From Bacteriovoracales bacterium (GTDB lineage: Bacteria > Bdellovibrionota > Bacteriovoracia > Bacteriovoracales > Bacteriovoracaceae), in assembly GCA_028346125.1 (NCBI GenBank), contig JAOMEV010000007.1, positions 1-64,000 on the forward strand: 64,000 bases of DNA, read 5' to 3'. Positions 37,726 to 46,539 of the stretch are shown piece by piece; within the stretch, counting starts at the first letter, position 1; each line of letters opens with the position of its first letter. Made by a program: the position numbers and the translations under genes. The notes under the pieces were generated by a model. That model had not been told where the DNA came from. It saw only the letters and a program-made list of their open reading frames with translations, and did not search any database.

Positions 37726-40143
37726 ATGTTTGATTATTCGAAGGTTAAGATTTTGTTATCTTTAGCGCTATATTTTTTTATAGCTCCGTATTCTTATGCA
37801 CAGGATTTAGGTGAAAAGGACATTAAGTCAAAGTATATGAAGATATGTTTGGGCTTAAATAAAGAAAGACGTAATTGTATAAAAGATTACAATAAGGAAA
37901 AAACAAAAAAACTTAATGATTGCTATGCTATTAATCCTAAAAATGGTTTCAAAAAATGTAGGAAGGAAAAGGGCGGTCTGTTAAGGCTGAAAAACTACGT
38001 ACTTAATTTGGAAAAGAAAATCAGGGCCAGAGGTCGATGGGTAAGTGCTGGAGAAAGAGTTAAGGCCAAAATAAAGATGAAGGATGAAGTTGATAAAAAA
38101 TACGATCAAGATACTAAAAGTGAAATGGCAGAAAAGGTTGTAAATGATGAAGGAAAAAGAATTAAAGAAAAGTGGAAGATGGCATTTTCAAAAGTTAAGG
38201 ATCTTAACAAATCAGGTGGAACTAATGAATTGAAAGAAGCAAAAGAAGAATTGAAAAAGGTAGAAAAAGAAAAAAGAGAATTTGAAAAAATAAATTATGA
38301 TGCTGCAAGAAATACTGATGATATGTTTTATGCATCTGAAAATAATAATCCTTGTGATGATAAAAAAAATAGTTTTATTCCACTTAAACTATTAAAAAAA
38401 ATGACCTGGTTAAATAAGGGTATTGAGGTGGATCTTACAAAAGATCCAAGAACTGGAAAGAGAAACTTATCTGTGTCGCTTCCTGATTATGTATATAAGT
38501 GTTTTTCTCCCCAGGTGGTTGTAAAAAAAGCTGAAGGAAATACTATTTTAATTGCAGTAAAAAACCAAAACTCAAGACTTTATGAAGATGAAGAAAGCGA
38601 CATTCAGAAAAAATTTGAAGAGTGCCTATTAACTGAAGGTATAGATGTAGATAATCCAAAAGATGATCTCTATAATAGGCCACTTAAAAAGAAAAACTTT
38701 TCTTCCCATATAGATCTATCCAAAATGGATCCATCAAAAGATATTAGAGTTGTTTTTGGGTCTCCGACAAGTTGGCCAGAGGGAAAATATAAACCAGAAG
38801 AATTACCTAAAGAAGAGAAGGCCATTTTTAAAGGTAAAGATAATAATTGTTTGAATTCTTTGGCCAGTGAGAATCTAAAAAAAGATGGGCTTTACTTAAT
38901 GGATTGGAAGAAAAAGAAAAAGGAACTATTAAGCATCTGTGAAAAAGGTTCAGTTAGTCGTTTAGAATATGCGATAAAAGATTTAACAAATTATCCTGAA
39001 AAGTTAGTTTCAGACGTGAGAAAAATTTTAGAGTCTCAGAAAGAAAAAAAAATAGAAGAAGAAGTTGAATTAAAAATGAAGCAATTGGCAGAGTATGCTG
39101 ATGAAATCGTAGAAGGTGAAGAAAGGGAGGATATTTCTGAAAGTGTTGAGAGCTACCTCTCAGTTCTCCGGGATCTAGATACATATTTTTTAAGACCAAA
39201 ACTTCGAGAATTGGATAAGCTTCTAATTGAAAGGAAGACTTCAAAAAACAAAGATGAGATTGATAAAAAAATAAGTAAGTTAAATGAACAGATTGGAAGG
39301 TTTTCTAAAGGCAAGGTTTCAAAAGGAAGTGTTGAAGGAAAACTTAAGACTAAAGATGTCTTAAAACAACTTCTTTATTTTGGATTGGATGACGCTGCAA
39401 ATGAAATAAATCTTTTCCGTTTGCACTCTAGAGAATTTAGTCGAGTCTACAAAAAGAAAGGGAAAAAGGATAAACGTGAGGCAAAAGTAAGTTCTAAACG
39501 AGCAACGAGATTAGTAGAAAAAGGACAAGCACGGTTTGAGAAGGAGTCTCAATTTAATGCGAAATTATATAAAGCAATGAAAGGAGAAGGTTCTTTTTCT
39601 CATATTAACAGGAGAAATATTAAAAACCTTTCTAGAAGAAGAAATGAAAGCTTGCAATCTTTTTATAAGAAAGAGAAAAAGTATAATGCCTATTGTCAGA
39701 GGTCGTTTTTTGGAATGGTTAAAAATGCTAATAAATGCAAGAGATATCAAAAAGGCCAAAAAAGCCGTTACTTAAGTATCCAATCTAGGATTAAAAGAAT
39801 CGATCGTAAAATTGGCACTGAAAAAAGCATTGAAAAAAAGTTTCGCTCTCTTGAAGGAAAGGCCCGTATTAGTAAAAGGGAAGAGATGGGCCTGGATTTT
39901 AAAAAGTTAGAGAATGATACCTTTGGTGATAGCTTATTTGAAGATAGCTTTATGGAGGGAATCTACAAAAAGAGGTTGTCATTTTTTGGAGAGTCTGTAG
40001 AAAATGATGGGATGATAGACCCTTTCATGGAAAGTCCATCAAATAACCAAAATTTCAATAACCCCCTAGGGTTATCCCCCAATTCTGCATGGGGCATGAA
40101 CACAATGTATAATGCCAATTATGGTATGCCCTACGGTTATTAA
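37726..40143 (+). CDS. Unrecognised lysine-rich secreted protein, 805 residues
   Basis: Family not recognised. It has a signal peptide ending in YSYAQ (cleavage near residue 25), a cysteine-bearing segment with at least four cysteines within residues 40-85 (KICLG, RRNCIKD, LNDCYAI, KKCRK), and long Lys/Glu-rich helical stretches, likely coiled coils, to about 700. The C-terminal tail is rich in Asn, Met, Gly and Tyr (NNPLGLSPNSAWG, NANYGMPYGY). ATG at 37726 follows AGGAG. Unusual size; probably surface or periplasmic. Confidence 0.8.
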   Translation: MFDYSKVKILLSLALYFFIAPYSYAQDLGEKDIKSKYMKICLGLNKERRNCIKDYNKEKTKKLNDCYAINPKNGFKKCRKEKGGLLRLKNYVLNLEKKIRARGRWVSAGERVKAKIKMKDEVDKKYDQDTKSEMAEKVVNDEGKRIKEKWKMAFSKVKDLNKSGGTNELKEAKEELKKVEKEKREFEKINYDAARNTDDMFYASENNNPCDDKKNSFIPLKLLKKMTWLNKGIEVDLTKDPRTGKRNLSVSLPDYVYKCFSPQVVVKKAEGNTILIAVKNQNSRLYEDEESDIQKKFEECLLTEGIDVDNPKDDLYNRPLKKKNFSSHIDLSKMDPSKDIRVVFGSPTSWPEGKYKPEELPKEEKAIFKGKDNNCLNSLASENLKKDGLYLMDWKKKKKELLSICEKGSVSRLEYAIKDLTNYPEKLVSDVRKILESQKEKKIEEEVELKMKQLAEYADEIVEGEEREDISESVESYLSVLRDLDTYFLRPKLRELDKLLIERKTSKNKDEIDKKISKLNEQIGRFSKGKVSKGSVEGKLKTKDVLKQLLYFGLDDAANEINLFRLHSREFSRVYKKKGKKDKREAKVSSKRATRLVEKGQARFEKESQFNAKLYKAMKGEGSFSHINRRNIKNLSRRRNESLQSFYKKEKKYNAYCQRSFFGMVKNANKCKRYQKGQKSRYLSIQSRIKRIDRKIGTEKSIEKKFRSLEGKARISKREEMGLDFKKLENDTFGDSLFEDSFMEGIYKKRLSFFGESVENDGMIDPFMESPSNNQNFNNPLGLSPNSAWGMNTMYNANYGMPYGY

Positions 40144-40165
40144 AAGGTCGATTAGGCGTCTCTTC

Positions 40166-41632
40166 CTAGAAATTAACTCCTATATTTAGTTGCATAAGGT
40201 AAGAGTTCGCCAACAAGACTTTGTCGGAGCTTGTATTGGTAAAGGCAAAATAATCACCAGGTATATGGTAGCCCACTGCTGCCCCTATTTTGACTTCATT
40301 GTTCCATACATAATTAAAGCCAGCATCGAGCTCTATACCCATTGACGTTTCTTGATTCTCTGATGCACTTGTAATTTGTTTGTGTGTGGTGTGATTATAG
40401 AAGCTTTTCCCTTTTTTGGCAGTCTCCATCGCATTAGCGTAAATAAAGCCAAAGTCCCAAACCCAATTATCCATAAAATAATTGGCATAAAATTTGTAAT
40501 ATTGGGCATTTGTAATATAGGAATCATAAATACTTTCTGTTCCTGCATTTTTTACGGCAGAGAAATTATATCTAAAGAGAATATTGGCAATTTGGTAATT
40601 TGGATGGAGGTAGAGTGCATTAAACTCTCCAGTATTTCCGTCCTCTCCATCAACAAAACCTAAGTTGGCACCGAATGTCCATTTGTTATTAAATTTATAC
40701 TCGGCTTCCCCTATAATTGCTTTCGAATTGAAATTCGCAGATGAGCTAGAGCTGAAAATTTTTCCAGCATTTCCAGTTACTATTGGGACTTCAAGTTCTA
40801 GCTTTAAGTTTCCAAAAATTTTCTTAAAGTATATATCGATTAATTTTACGTTTGCTTCCCCAAGGGTGCTTACTGACGATCCTATTCCTGATTTTATAGT
40901 GTCGTTGGCTGCACCACTAACTTTTTTCTTATAAAGGAGGCCAAAGCCCATATCTTTTTCAGGGTTATCGTAAAGGACAGAAAAGCCATACTCAGTTGTG
41001 CTCGTTGAGCTGGTCATTTTTCCTCCAGCACTAAGCCTCGCCCAGAAGGGGTCAATATAAAAGTTTCCGACTTTCATTTTTATAGTAACTCCATCTCTTG
41101 AATAAAAATGGCGGTCCCAAAGGTTTTCTCCGCTGTTAACGACAGCTCCTAAGCCCCATTTCGCACTATGCCTCCCTATTACGTATGTTGCTGTATCTGC
41201 ATAAAGCTCAAGGTAAAGTTGATTAACATTTAGGCTTTTTTCTGTTGCTGTATTTATGTTGTAGAGCGCCCCACCAAGTCCATCACCGGAAGCATCTGAG
41301 GCTTGGGCATTTTCACCCATTTCTCCTCCTCGGCCATATCCCGTTGAGATTTCTGCCTTTAAGGTTGATGCATCGTTGATGATAATGATGGGCTTAAGAG
41401 TGAGAAGGTAACTTTGGAAAGATGATTCAGCGCTTCCAGAATTTCCGACAACCTGGGAGCCATCTCCAGCTGTCAATGTACTGCTATCTGATACCTTTCT
41501 GTAGTTGGTAACAATTGTTGTGTCCACTCCAAAGGTTCCTTGCCAATCGATAGGTAGGGCGTGGGCCAAGAATGGGAAAAAAAGAAATAATAAGATTGAA
41601 AAGTACTTGATTCCATATTTCTTTTGTGACAC
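40166..41632 (-). CDS. Porin-like outer-membrane barrel
   Basis: A 488-residue protein with signal peptide (YFSILLFLFFPFLAHA) and repeated amphipathic beta-strands, Gly/Ser-rich loops, and a C-terminal aromatic end QLNIGVNF. Strands such as LYLELYADTATYVIGRHSAKWG suggest an outer-membrane porin; the class cannot be told by eye. The start is GTG at 41632, with a perfect AGGAGAATTTC spacer before it. A good promoter lies upstream at 41694-41722. Confidence 0.8.
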   Translation of the reverse strand: MSQKKYGIKYFSILLFLFFPFLAHALPIDWQGTFGVDTTIVTNYRKVSDSSTLTAGDGSQVVGNSGSAESSFQSYLLTLKPIIIINDASTLKAEISTGYGRGGEMGENAQASDASGDGLGGALYNINTATEKSLNVNQLYLELYADTATYVIGRHSAKWGLGAVVNSGENLWDRHFYSRDGVTIKMKVGNFYIDPFWARLSAGGKMTSSTSTTEYGFSVLYDNPEKDMGFGLLYKKKVSGAANDTIKSGIGSSVSTLGEANVKLIDIYFKKIFGNLKLELEVPIVTGNAGKIFSSSSSANFNSKAIIGEAEYKFNNKWTFGANLGFVDGEDGNTGEFNALYLHPNYQIANILFRYNFSAVKNAGTESIYDSYITNAQYYKFYANYFMDNWVWDFGFIYANAMETAKKGKSFYNHTTHKQITSASENQETSMGIELDAGFNYVWNNEVKIGAAVGYHIPGDYFAFTNTSSDKVLLANSYLMQLNIGVNF

Positions 41633-41693
41633 GAAATTCTCCTGAAAATTATGCTTGTAGGGGATAGAGTTCCCTCAACTAAGTTGGTTTATA

Positions 41694-41722
41694 AATATAT
41701 TGAATAGACTGGGCTTCGTCAA
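41694..41722 (-). promoter_or_regulatory. Sigma70-type promoter of the porin-like gene
   Basis: On the minus strand TTGACG (41717-41722) and TATATT (41694-41699) are separated by exactly 17 bases, in the divergent gap between the barrel gene and the PBP gene, about 62 bases before the barrel start. Confidence 0.6.
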
Positions 41723-41791
41723 AAGGTAGAAGCTCCAAGTTTGTTGAAAGGTTAGTTTTTTTTCCTTTCTCAGGTTTTGAGATCGATTGAG

Positions 41792-43690
41792 ATGATAATA
41801 AAGAGATATTTATTTTTTATATTTGCGTCATTACTAGTGTTTGTCCTAACGGGGTTAGGTTATTCGTTGTATTTGATTAAAGATTTGTCTCCAAAACTAT
41901 CAGTTTTGTCCAAAGGTTCTGTTGATATTGAAAATAACCTGAATGTTCTAGAAGAAGGTTCTTTTATTAGATTGAAGGAGTTGAAAAATTACCACCTTTT
42001 TTCAAGGTCTAAAGAAAACTTTTATGAATGGAGGCTGGAGAATAAGAACTTTTTTGGGGAGGAGTTATTGAAAAAAGGACTGGTTTATATAAAGAAAGAT
42101 ATAAGCTTAGAGCCTCTTTTAAAAAATACGTGTCCCTTGCCATTTTGTTATCAACATAAAATGTTATTTGGAGAAGTACCTAGCATTTTTTGGAAGGCCC
42201 TTATTGGAATAGAGGATATTAGGTTCCTTTTTCATAGGGGTATAGATTTTAAATCCATAGCAAGGGCCATTTGGATAGATTTGAAAATGGGTAAATTAGT
42301 TCAAGGTGGTTCGACAATAACCCAACAACTAGTTAAAAACTTGTATTTCTCGAACGAAAAAACCTTGGTTCGAAAGATCAAAGAACTCATTATTGCAATT
42401 TATATAGAAAAAAATTTTTCTAAAGATAAAATTTTAGAAACGTATTTTAATGAATTTGTCTGGGGCGCACTGCAAGGGACAAAAGTAAAGGGTTTGTTAT
42501 CAGCTTCCCTTTTTTATTTTGGAAAAAAGCCCAAGTTTCTGAGCTCTTATGAAGCTGCTATATTGGTTGCCCTTTTGAAAGGGCCGAATTATTACCACCC
42601 CATAAGGAGAACGAGTCGTTTGAAAAAAAGGACAGACTTTATTTTTGAAAAGTTAAAAAATGAAAACCTATATTCTCGCGGAAGGAAGTCTAAAAAGTGG
42701 TCTACTAAAAAGTGGAAGAGTTGGGTGCGGGAGCTTAGAAAAAGAGAAAAAAGAAGAAGTTTTACCAGTTTGGAGTGGTCATCTTCAGGAAATAGTAGCG
42801 CTCTGTTTCAAGATTATGAAAAGTTTAACTTTATCAAAAAGGCACAAGATTTAAGGAGTAAAATTTTAAAAAGGTTTAAGGAGCCCAAGGATATATCTAT
42901 AAAGGGCGTTATTGGAAGGCCTTTTGAAAAGGGTGGAGAGGAGCTATTCTATTATTACTCTAAAAGAGAAAGGTCCTTAAAGCGGTCTGTTGAATCTGAG
43001 CGTCACCAGGTCGGAAGTGTCCTCAAGCCTTTGATATATAGGGTTTTTTTGGAGAGTGGGAGAAGCTTAGAAGAAATGGTGAGTTTGGAAAAAATTACTT
43101 TAAACTTGAAGTCTGGTCCTTGGACCCCACGGGAGGCAAATAAGAGACTTCCTAAAAAGGTTTCTTTGAGGGAGGCCATGGTGAAGTCGTTTAACCGCCC
43201 TGTTGTGAGAATAGCATCAGAAGTAGGTTTCGATAGTATAGAAAAAAAATTGAGAAGTATTGTTCCACGGTTGAAGAGTCCTCTAAAAGAGTATCCGTCC
43301 CAACTTCTTGGTTCAATTGATTTAAGTTTGAGAGAGATTTACGAAATATACAAAAAATTTATCAAAGAAGACTGTCTTTTAAGGGAAAACAAAAGCTTCC
43401 CTAGCGTGATAGAGGAACTTTCTAACCCCCAGTTAGGCACAGTGCGAAATGTGGTGGGCCCATTTTTAAAACTGATGAAGTACTTCGGAAAAACAGGGAC
43501 TTCAAATAATGGGCAAGACAATTGGTATGTTTTTTTTACAGGAAAAGAATTGGGAGTTCTTTGGGTAGGCCTTGAAGGGAAGAGAAAAGGGAAAGATCTC
43601 CGACTTTTTGGAAGCACTACGTCATTCGGGCTTTTTCAGGGCTTTTACAGAGAGAGAGGAAGGAGTTTTTCTGAGTTAAATTGCTTTTAA
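41792..43690 (+). CDS. Class A penicillin-binding protein
   Basis: It polymerises glycan strands and cross-links peptidoglycan. The frame opens at TTG 41777, but ATG at 41792 seems better, giving 632 residues. There is one N-terminal membrane anchor. The glycosyltransferase (GT51) domain has GIEDIRFLFHRGID near 138 and QGGSTITQQLVKNLYF near 175. The transpeptidase domain has the active-site SVLK of GSVLKP near 411, SFN near 464 and the KTGT motif FGKTGTSNNG near 575. A strongly basic segment separates the domains. PBP1A versus 1B is not decided. Confidence 0.9.
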   Translation: MIIKRYLFFIFASLLVFVLTGLGYSLYLIKDLSPKLSVLSKGSVDIENNLNVLEEGSFIRLKELKNYHLFSRSKENFYEWRLENKNFFGEELLKKGLVYIKKDISLEPLLKNTCPLPFCYQHKMLFGEVPSIFWKALIGIEDIRFLFHRGIDFKSIARAIWIDLKMGKLVQGGSTITQQLVKNLYFSNEKTLVRKIKELIIAIYIEKNFSKDKILETYFNEFVWGALQGTKVKGLLSASLFYFGKKPKFLSSYEAAILVALLKGPNYYHPIRRTSRLKKRTDFIFEKLKNENLYSRGRKSKKWSTKKWKSWVRELRKREKRRSFTSLEWSSSGNSSALFQDYEKFNFIKKAQDLRSKILKRFKEPKDISIKGVIGRPFEKGGEELFYYYSKRERSLKRSVESERHQVGSVLKPLIYRVFLESGRSLEEMVSLEKITLNLKSGPWTPREANKRLPKKVSLREAMVKSFNRPVVRIASEVGFDSIEKKLRSIVPRLKSPLKEYPSQLLGSIDLSLREIYEIYKKFIKEDCLLRENKSFPSVIEELSNPQLGTVRNVVGPFLKLMKYFGKTGTSNNGQDNWYVFFTGKELGVLWVGLEGKRKGKDLRLFGSTTSFGLFQGFYRERGRSFSELNCF

Positions 43691-43704
43691 AAACTACGGA
43701 ATTC

Positions 43705-43733
43705 TTGCAAAAGAGAAAGACTGGTAGTATATT
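43705..43733 (+). promoter_or_regulatory. Sigma70-type promoter for tRNA-Gln
   Basis: TTGCAA at 43705-43710 and TATATT at 43728-43733 are 17 bases apart, with a GC-rich discriminator GTGCG shortly after. The tRNA begins 27 bases after the -10. Fit is good. Confidence 0.6.
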
Positions 43734-43760
43734 GTGCGAATTCTTTTATCTGCATTCTAC

Positions 43761-43835
43761 TGGGGTGTCGACAAGTGGTAAGTCAACAGATTTTGATTCT
43801 GTCATGCGCAGGTTCGAGTCCTGCCACCCCAGCCA
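43761..43835 (+). tRNA. tRNA-Gln (anticodon UUG)
   Basis: A cloverleaf is visible: acceptor stem TGGGGTG pairs with CACCCCA, D stem GAC/GTC, anticodon stem ACAGA/TCTGT with loop TTTTGAT giving anticodon TTG (reads CAA, glutamine), T stem GCAGG/CCTGC with loop TTCGAGT, and encoded CCA at the end (43833-43835). It lies between the PBP gene and prs, which begins 36 bases later. Confidence 0.96.
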
Positions 43836-43871
43836 CTTTTTTGCTTCTATCTTTCTAAATTTGGGGGTTTA

Positions 43872-44816
43872 ATGAAACGAATTGTACTTGTATCGGGAAC
43901 ATCGAACCCAAACCTCTCACATCAGATTTCTGAACACTTAGATGTTGCTTTGGTTGATCCTCAAATTGTCCGTTTTGCAAATGGGGAAATATTTTGTGAG
44001 ATTGAAAAAAATGTGCGTGGAGCGGACGTTTTTGTTATTCAGTCAGCTTGTCCACCAGTTAATGATAATTTAATGGAGCTCCTTATAACAATCGATGCAC
44101 TTAAGAGAGCATCGGCGTCCTCTATTACGGCCGTCATTCCCCATTATGGTTACGCAAGGCAGGATAGAAAGGTAAGTCCTAGGACGCCTGTTTCAGCAAA
44201 ATTGCTCGCTGATCTTATTACTGTAGCCGGTGCAACAAGAGTCATTACAATGGATCTCCATGCTGGACAGATCCAAGGGTTTTTCAATATTCCTTTTGAC
44301 AATATTTATGCCTCACCTATTTTACTTAAGTATATAAGCAAAGAAATTTTATCTGAAAAAACTATATGTATTTCCCCTGATAGTGGGGGGGTTGAAAGAG
44401 TAAGGCATTATGCGAAAAAATTAAAATGTGACCTTGCTATGATTGATAAGAGAAGGACTGGTAAAAATGTGGCCAAAGCAATGAATATTGTTGGTGACGT
44501 TGAGGGAAAAGACTGTGTCATTATTGATGATATGGTAGATACAGCGGGAACACTGGTTGAAGCTTGTAGGGCATTAAAGAATGGTGGAGCACTAAAAGTT
44601 TACTGCTGTGCTACGCACCCTGTGTTTTCAGGACCAGCTTTAAAGAGAATATCTGAGTGTGAAGAGTTAGAGCAGGTTATATGCACAGATACAATACCAC
44701 TGACTGAGGATGCTCAAAAAATAGATAAAATTCATGTCCTTTCAACATCTGAACTATTGTCGAAGGCCATTCATAGGACTTTTAATAACGATTCAGTTAG
44801 CTCTTTATTTATTTAA
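43872..44816 (+). CDS. prs: Ribose-phosphate pyrophosphokinase
   Basis: Prs makes PRPP from ribose-5-phosphate and ATP, for nucleotides, histidine and NAD. The 314 residues contain PHYGYARQDRKVSPRTPVSA near 94, the metal and PRPP-site loop TMDLHAGQIQGFF near 131, and the PRPP-binding VIIDDMVDTAGTL near 219. ATG at 43872 follows GGGG. Its stop shares bases with the pth start; the rplY gene often found between them is absent. Confidence 0.98.
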   Translation: MKRIVLVSGTSNPNLSHQISEHLDVALVDPQIVRFANGEIFCEIEKNVRGADVFVIQSACPPVNDNLMELLITIDALKRASASSITAVIPHYGYARQDRKVSPRTPVSAKLLADLITVAGATRVITMDLHAGQIQGFFNIPFDNIYASPILLKYISKEILSEKTICISPDSGGVERVRHYAKKLKCDLAMIDKRRTGKNVAKAMNIVGDVEGKDCVIIDDMVDTAGTLVEACRALKNGGALKVYCCATHPVFSGPALKRISECEELEQVICTDTIPLTEDAQKIDKIHVLSTSELLSKAIHRTFNNDSVSSLFI

Positions 44817-45394
44817 TGGAAACGTTAATTATTGCTTTGGGAAATCCAGGGCATGAATATGAAAGAACGCGTCATAATGTAGGTTGGCAAATTCTTGAAC
44901 AACTACCTTTTTTTAACGACCTTGCGTGGAAAGAAAAGTTTAAGGGTCTTTACTCCTCGATGTCTTTTAAAGGTGAAAAGTTTCATTTTCTGAAGCCTCA
45001 AACTTACATGAATCTAAGTGGGGAAAGCGTTGTCCCCGCGATGAAGTTTTTTAAAATACCTATTGAGTCAGTTCTGGTTATTCATGATGAACTTGACCTT
45101 CCATTTGGTACCCTTGCTCTCAAAAAGGGCGGAGGCCTCGCTGGCCACAATGGACTGAAGTCAATTGCTGAATTGACAGGTTCACGAGAGTTTTTAAGGT
45201 TAAGGATGGGAATAGGCCGGCCCCAACATGGGAGCGTGTCTTCATGGGTTCTTTCGCCATTTTCTCAAGAAGAGTCCATAGGTTTGGAAACTTTTTTGAA
45301 GGGCGGAGTTGAAGCTCTGGACTCTTTTATGACAGGAGGCTTTCAAAAAGCCGCTAGAAGCTTTAGTAAAAAAAACTTCATTGAAAAAAATTAA
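44816..45394 (+). CDS. pth: Peptidyl-tRNA hydrolase
   Basis: Pth recycles peptidyl-tRNA that drops off ribosomes. The 192 residues show LGNPGHEYERTRHNVGWQ near 8 with the catalytic histidine in RHNVGW, HDELDLPFG near 95 and GGGLAGHNGLKS near 110. The ATG overlaps the prs stop by one base, so the pair is coupled. ychF follows, the common prs-pth-ychF order. Confidence 0.97.
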   Translation: METLIIALGNPGHEYERTRHNVGWQILEQLPFFNDLAWKEKFKGLYSSMSFKGEKFHFLKPQTYMNLSGESVVPAMKFFKIPIESVLVIHDELDLPFGTLALKKGGGLAGHNGLKSIAELTGSREFLRLRMGIGRPQHGSVSSWVLSPFSQEESIGLETFLKGGVEALDSFMTGGFQKAARSFSKKNFIEKN

Positions 45395-45429
45395 TAATTA
45401 TTGAATGTGTAAAACTTAAGGAGAGTATC

Positions 45430-46539
45430 ATGGGGATAAATTGTGGAATTGTTGGACTCCCTAATGTTGGAAAGTCGACAATATTTTCGGCGATAACATC
45501 AGCACCTGCTGAAGCCGCAAATTATCCTTTTTGTACAATTGAGCCTAATGTTGGAATTGTTAACGTTGCAGACAATAGACTTGAAAAAATATGTTCTTTG
45601 ATAAAGCCAAAAAAAACGATCCCGGCGATTGTGGAGTTTATGGATATTGCAGGTTTGGTTAAAGGTGCTTCTAAAGGAGAAGGTCTAGGAAACCAGTTTT
45701 TAGGTCATATAAGGCAGGTTGATGCTGTCGCTCACGTAGTCCGATGTTTTGATGATGAAAATGTCGTTCATGTTAGTGGGCAAGTTGACCCAATTGAAGA
45801 TATTGAAATTGTTAACACGGAATTGGCCTTAGCCGATTATGAAGTGGTTCACAAAAAGTTGGGAAGCATTGATAAGTTGATAAAAAGTCAAAATAAAGAA
45901 GTTTCTTCAAAAGCAAAGATTTTAAAACCGATTTTAGAAAGGTTATTAAGCTGTTTAGAGGAAGGGAGACCTGCGAGATCCACTGACTTAAGCAATGATG
46001 ACCTTGAGTCTGTTAAGGAACTCAGTTTAATTACTCTAAAGAAAGTTTTATATGTATGTAATATCGATGAGGAAAGCATTCAGGCTCCAAACTCCTATAT
46101 GGACGCTGTCAAAGATTATGCCCAAAGAGAAAACTCAGACGTATTGTATATCTGTGGAAAGCTTGAAGCAGAAATCTCTTCTCTTGAAACAGAAGAAGAA
46201 AAAAAAGAGTTTTTAGAAGAGATTGGGATTGAAGAGTCTGGATTAGATCAATTAACTAGAATTGCTTATGATATGTTGGGCCTTAGGACTTATTTTACCG
46301 CAGGTGAAAAAGAGGTGAGGGCATGGACTTTCCGTGACGGTTCAAAGGCTCCTCAAGCTGCTGGAGTTATCCATAGTGATTTTGAAAGAGGTTTTATAAG
46401 GGCCGAGGTCTATCATTGTGATGAGTTGTTTGATTTAGGCTCCGAGTTAAGGCTGAAGGAAGCTGGAAAATTAAGGGTCGAAGGAAAAGAGTATCTGGTA
46501 CAAGATGGAGATGTAATGCATTTCAGGTTTAATGTTTAG
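45430..46539 (+). CDS. ychF: Ribosome-associated ATPase YchF (OLA1-like)
   Basis: YchF is a conserved Obg-like P-loop ATPase that binds ribosomes and affects stress responses. The 369 residues have G1 GLPNVGKSTIFSAI near 8, the switch FMDIAGLVKGASKGEGLGN near 66, and the C-terminal TGS-like domain with AWTFRDGSKAPQAAGVIHSD near 310. ATG at 45430 follows GGAG. It overlaps the convergent slt gene by 11 bases. Confidence 0.97.
   Translation: MGINCGIVGLPNVGKSTIFSAITSAPAEAANYPFCTIEPNVGIVNVADNRLEKICSLIKPKKTIPAIVEFMDIAGLVKGASKGEGLGNQFLGHIRQVDAVAHVVRCFDDENVVHVSGQVDPIEDIEIVNTELALADYEVVHKKLGSIDKLIKSQNKEVSSKAKILKPILERLLSCLEEGRPARSTDLSNDDLESVKELSLITLKKVLYVCNIDEESIQAPNSYMDAVKDYAQRENSDVLYICGKLEAEISSLETEEEKKEFLEEIGIEESGLDQLTRIAYDMLGLRTYFTAGEKEVRAWTFRDGSKAPQAAGVIHSDFERGFIRAEVYHCDELFDLGSELRLKEAGKLRVEGKEYLVQDGDVMHFRFNV

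Noticed and set aside
43681-43872. Frame spanning the tRNA-Gln gene
   Set aside because: It overlaps the tRNA and the end of the PBP gene, and its product shows no domain; the tRNA explains the DNA.
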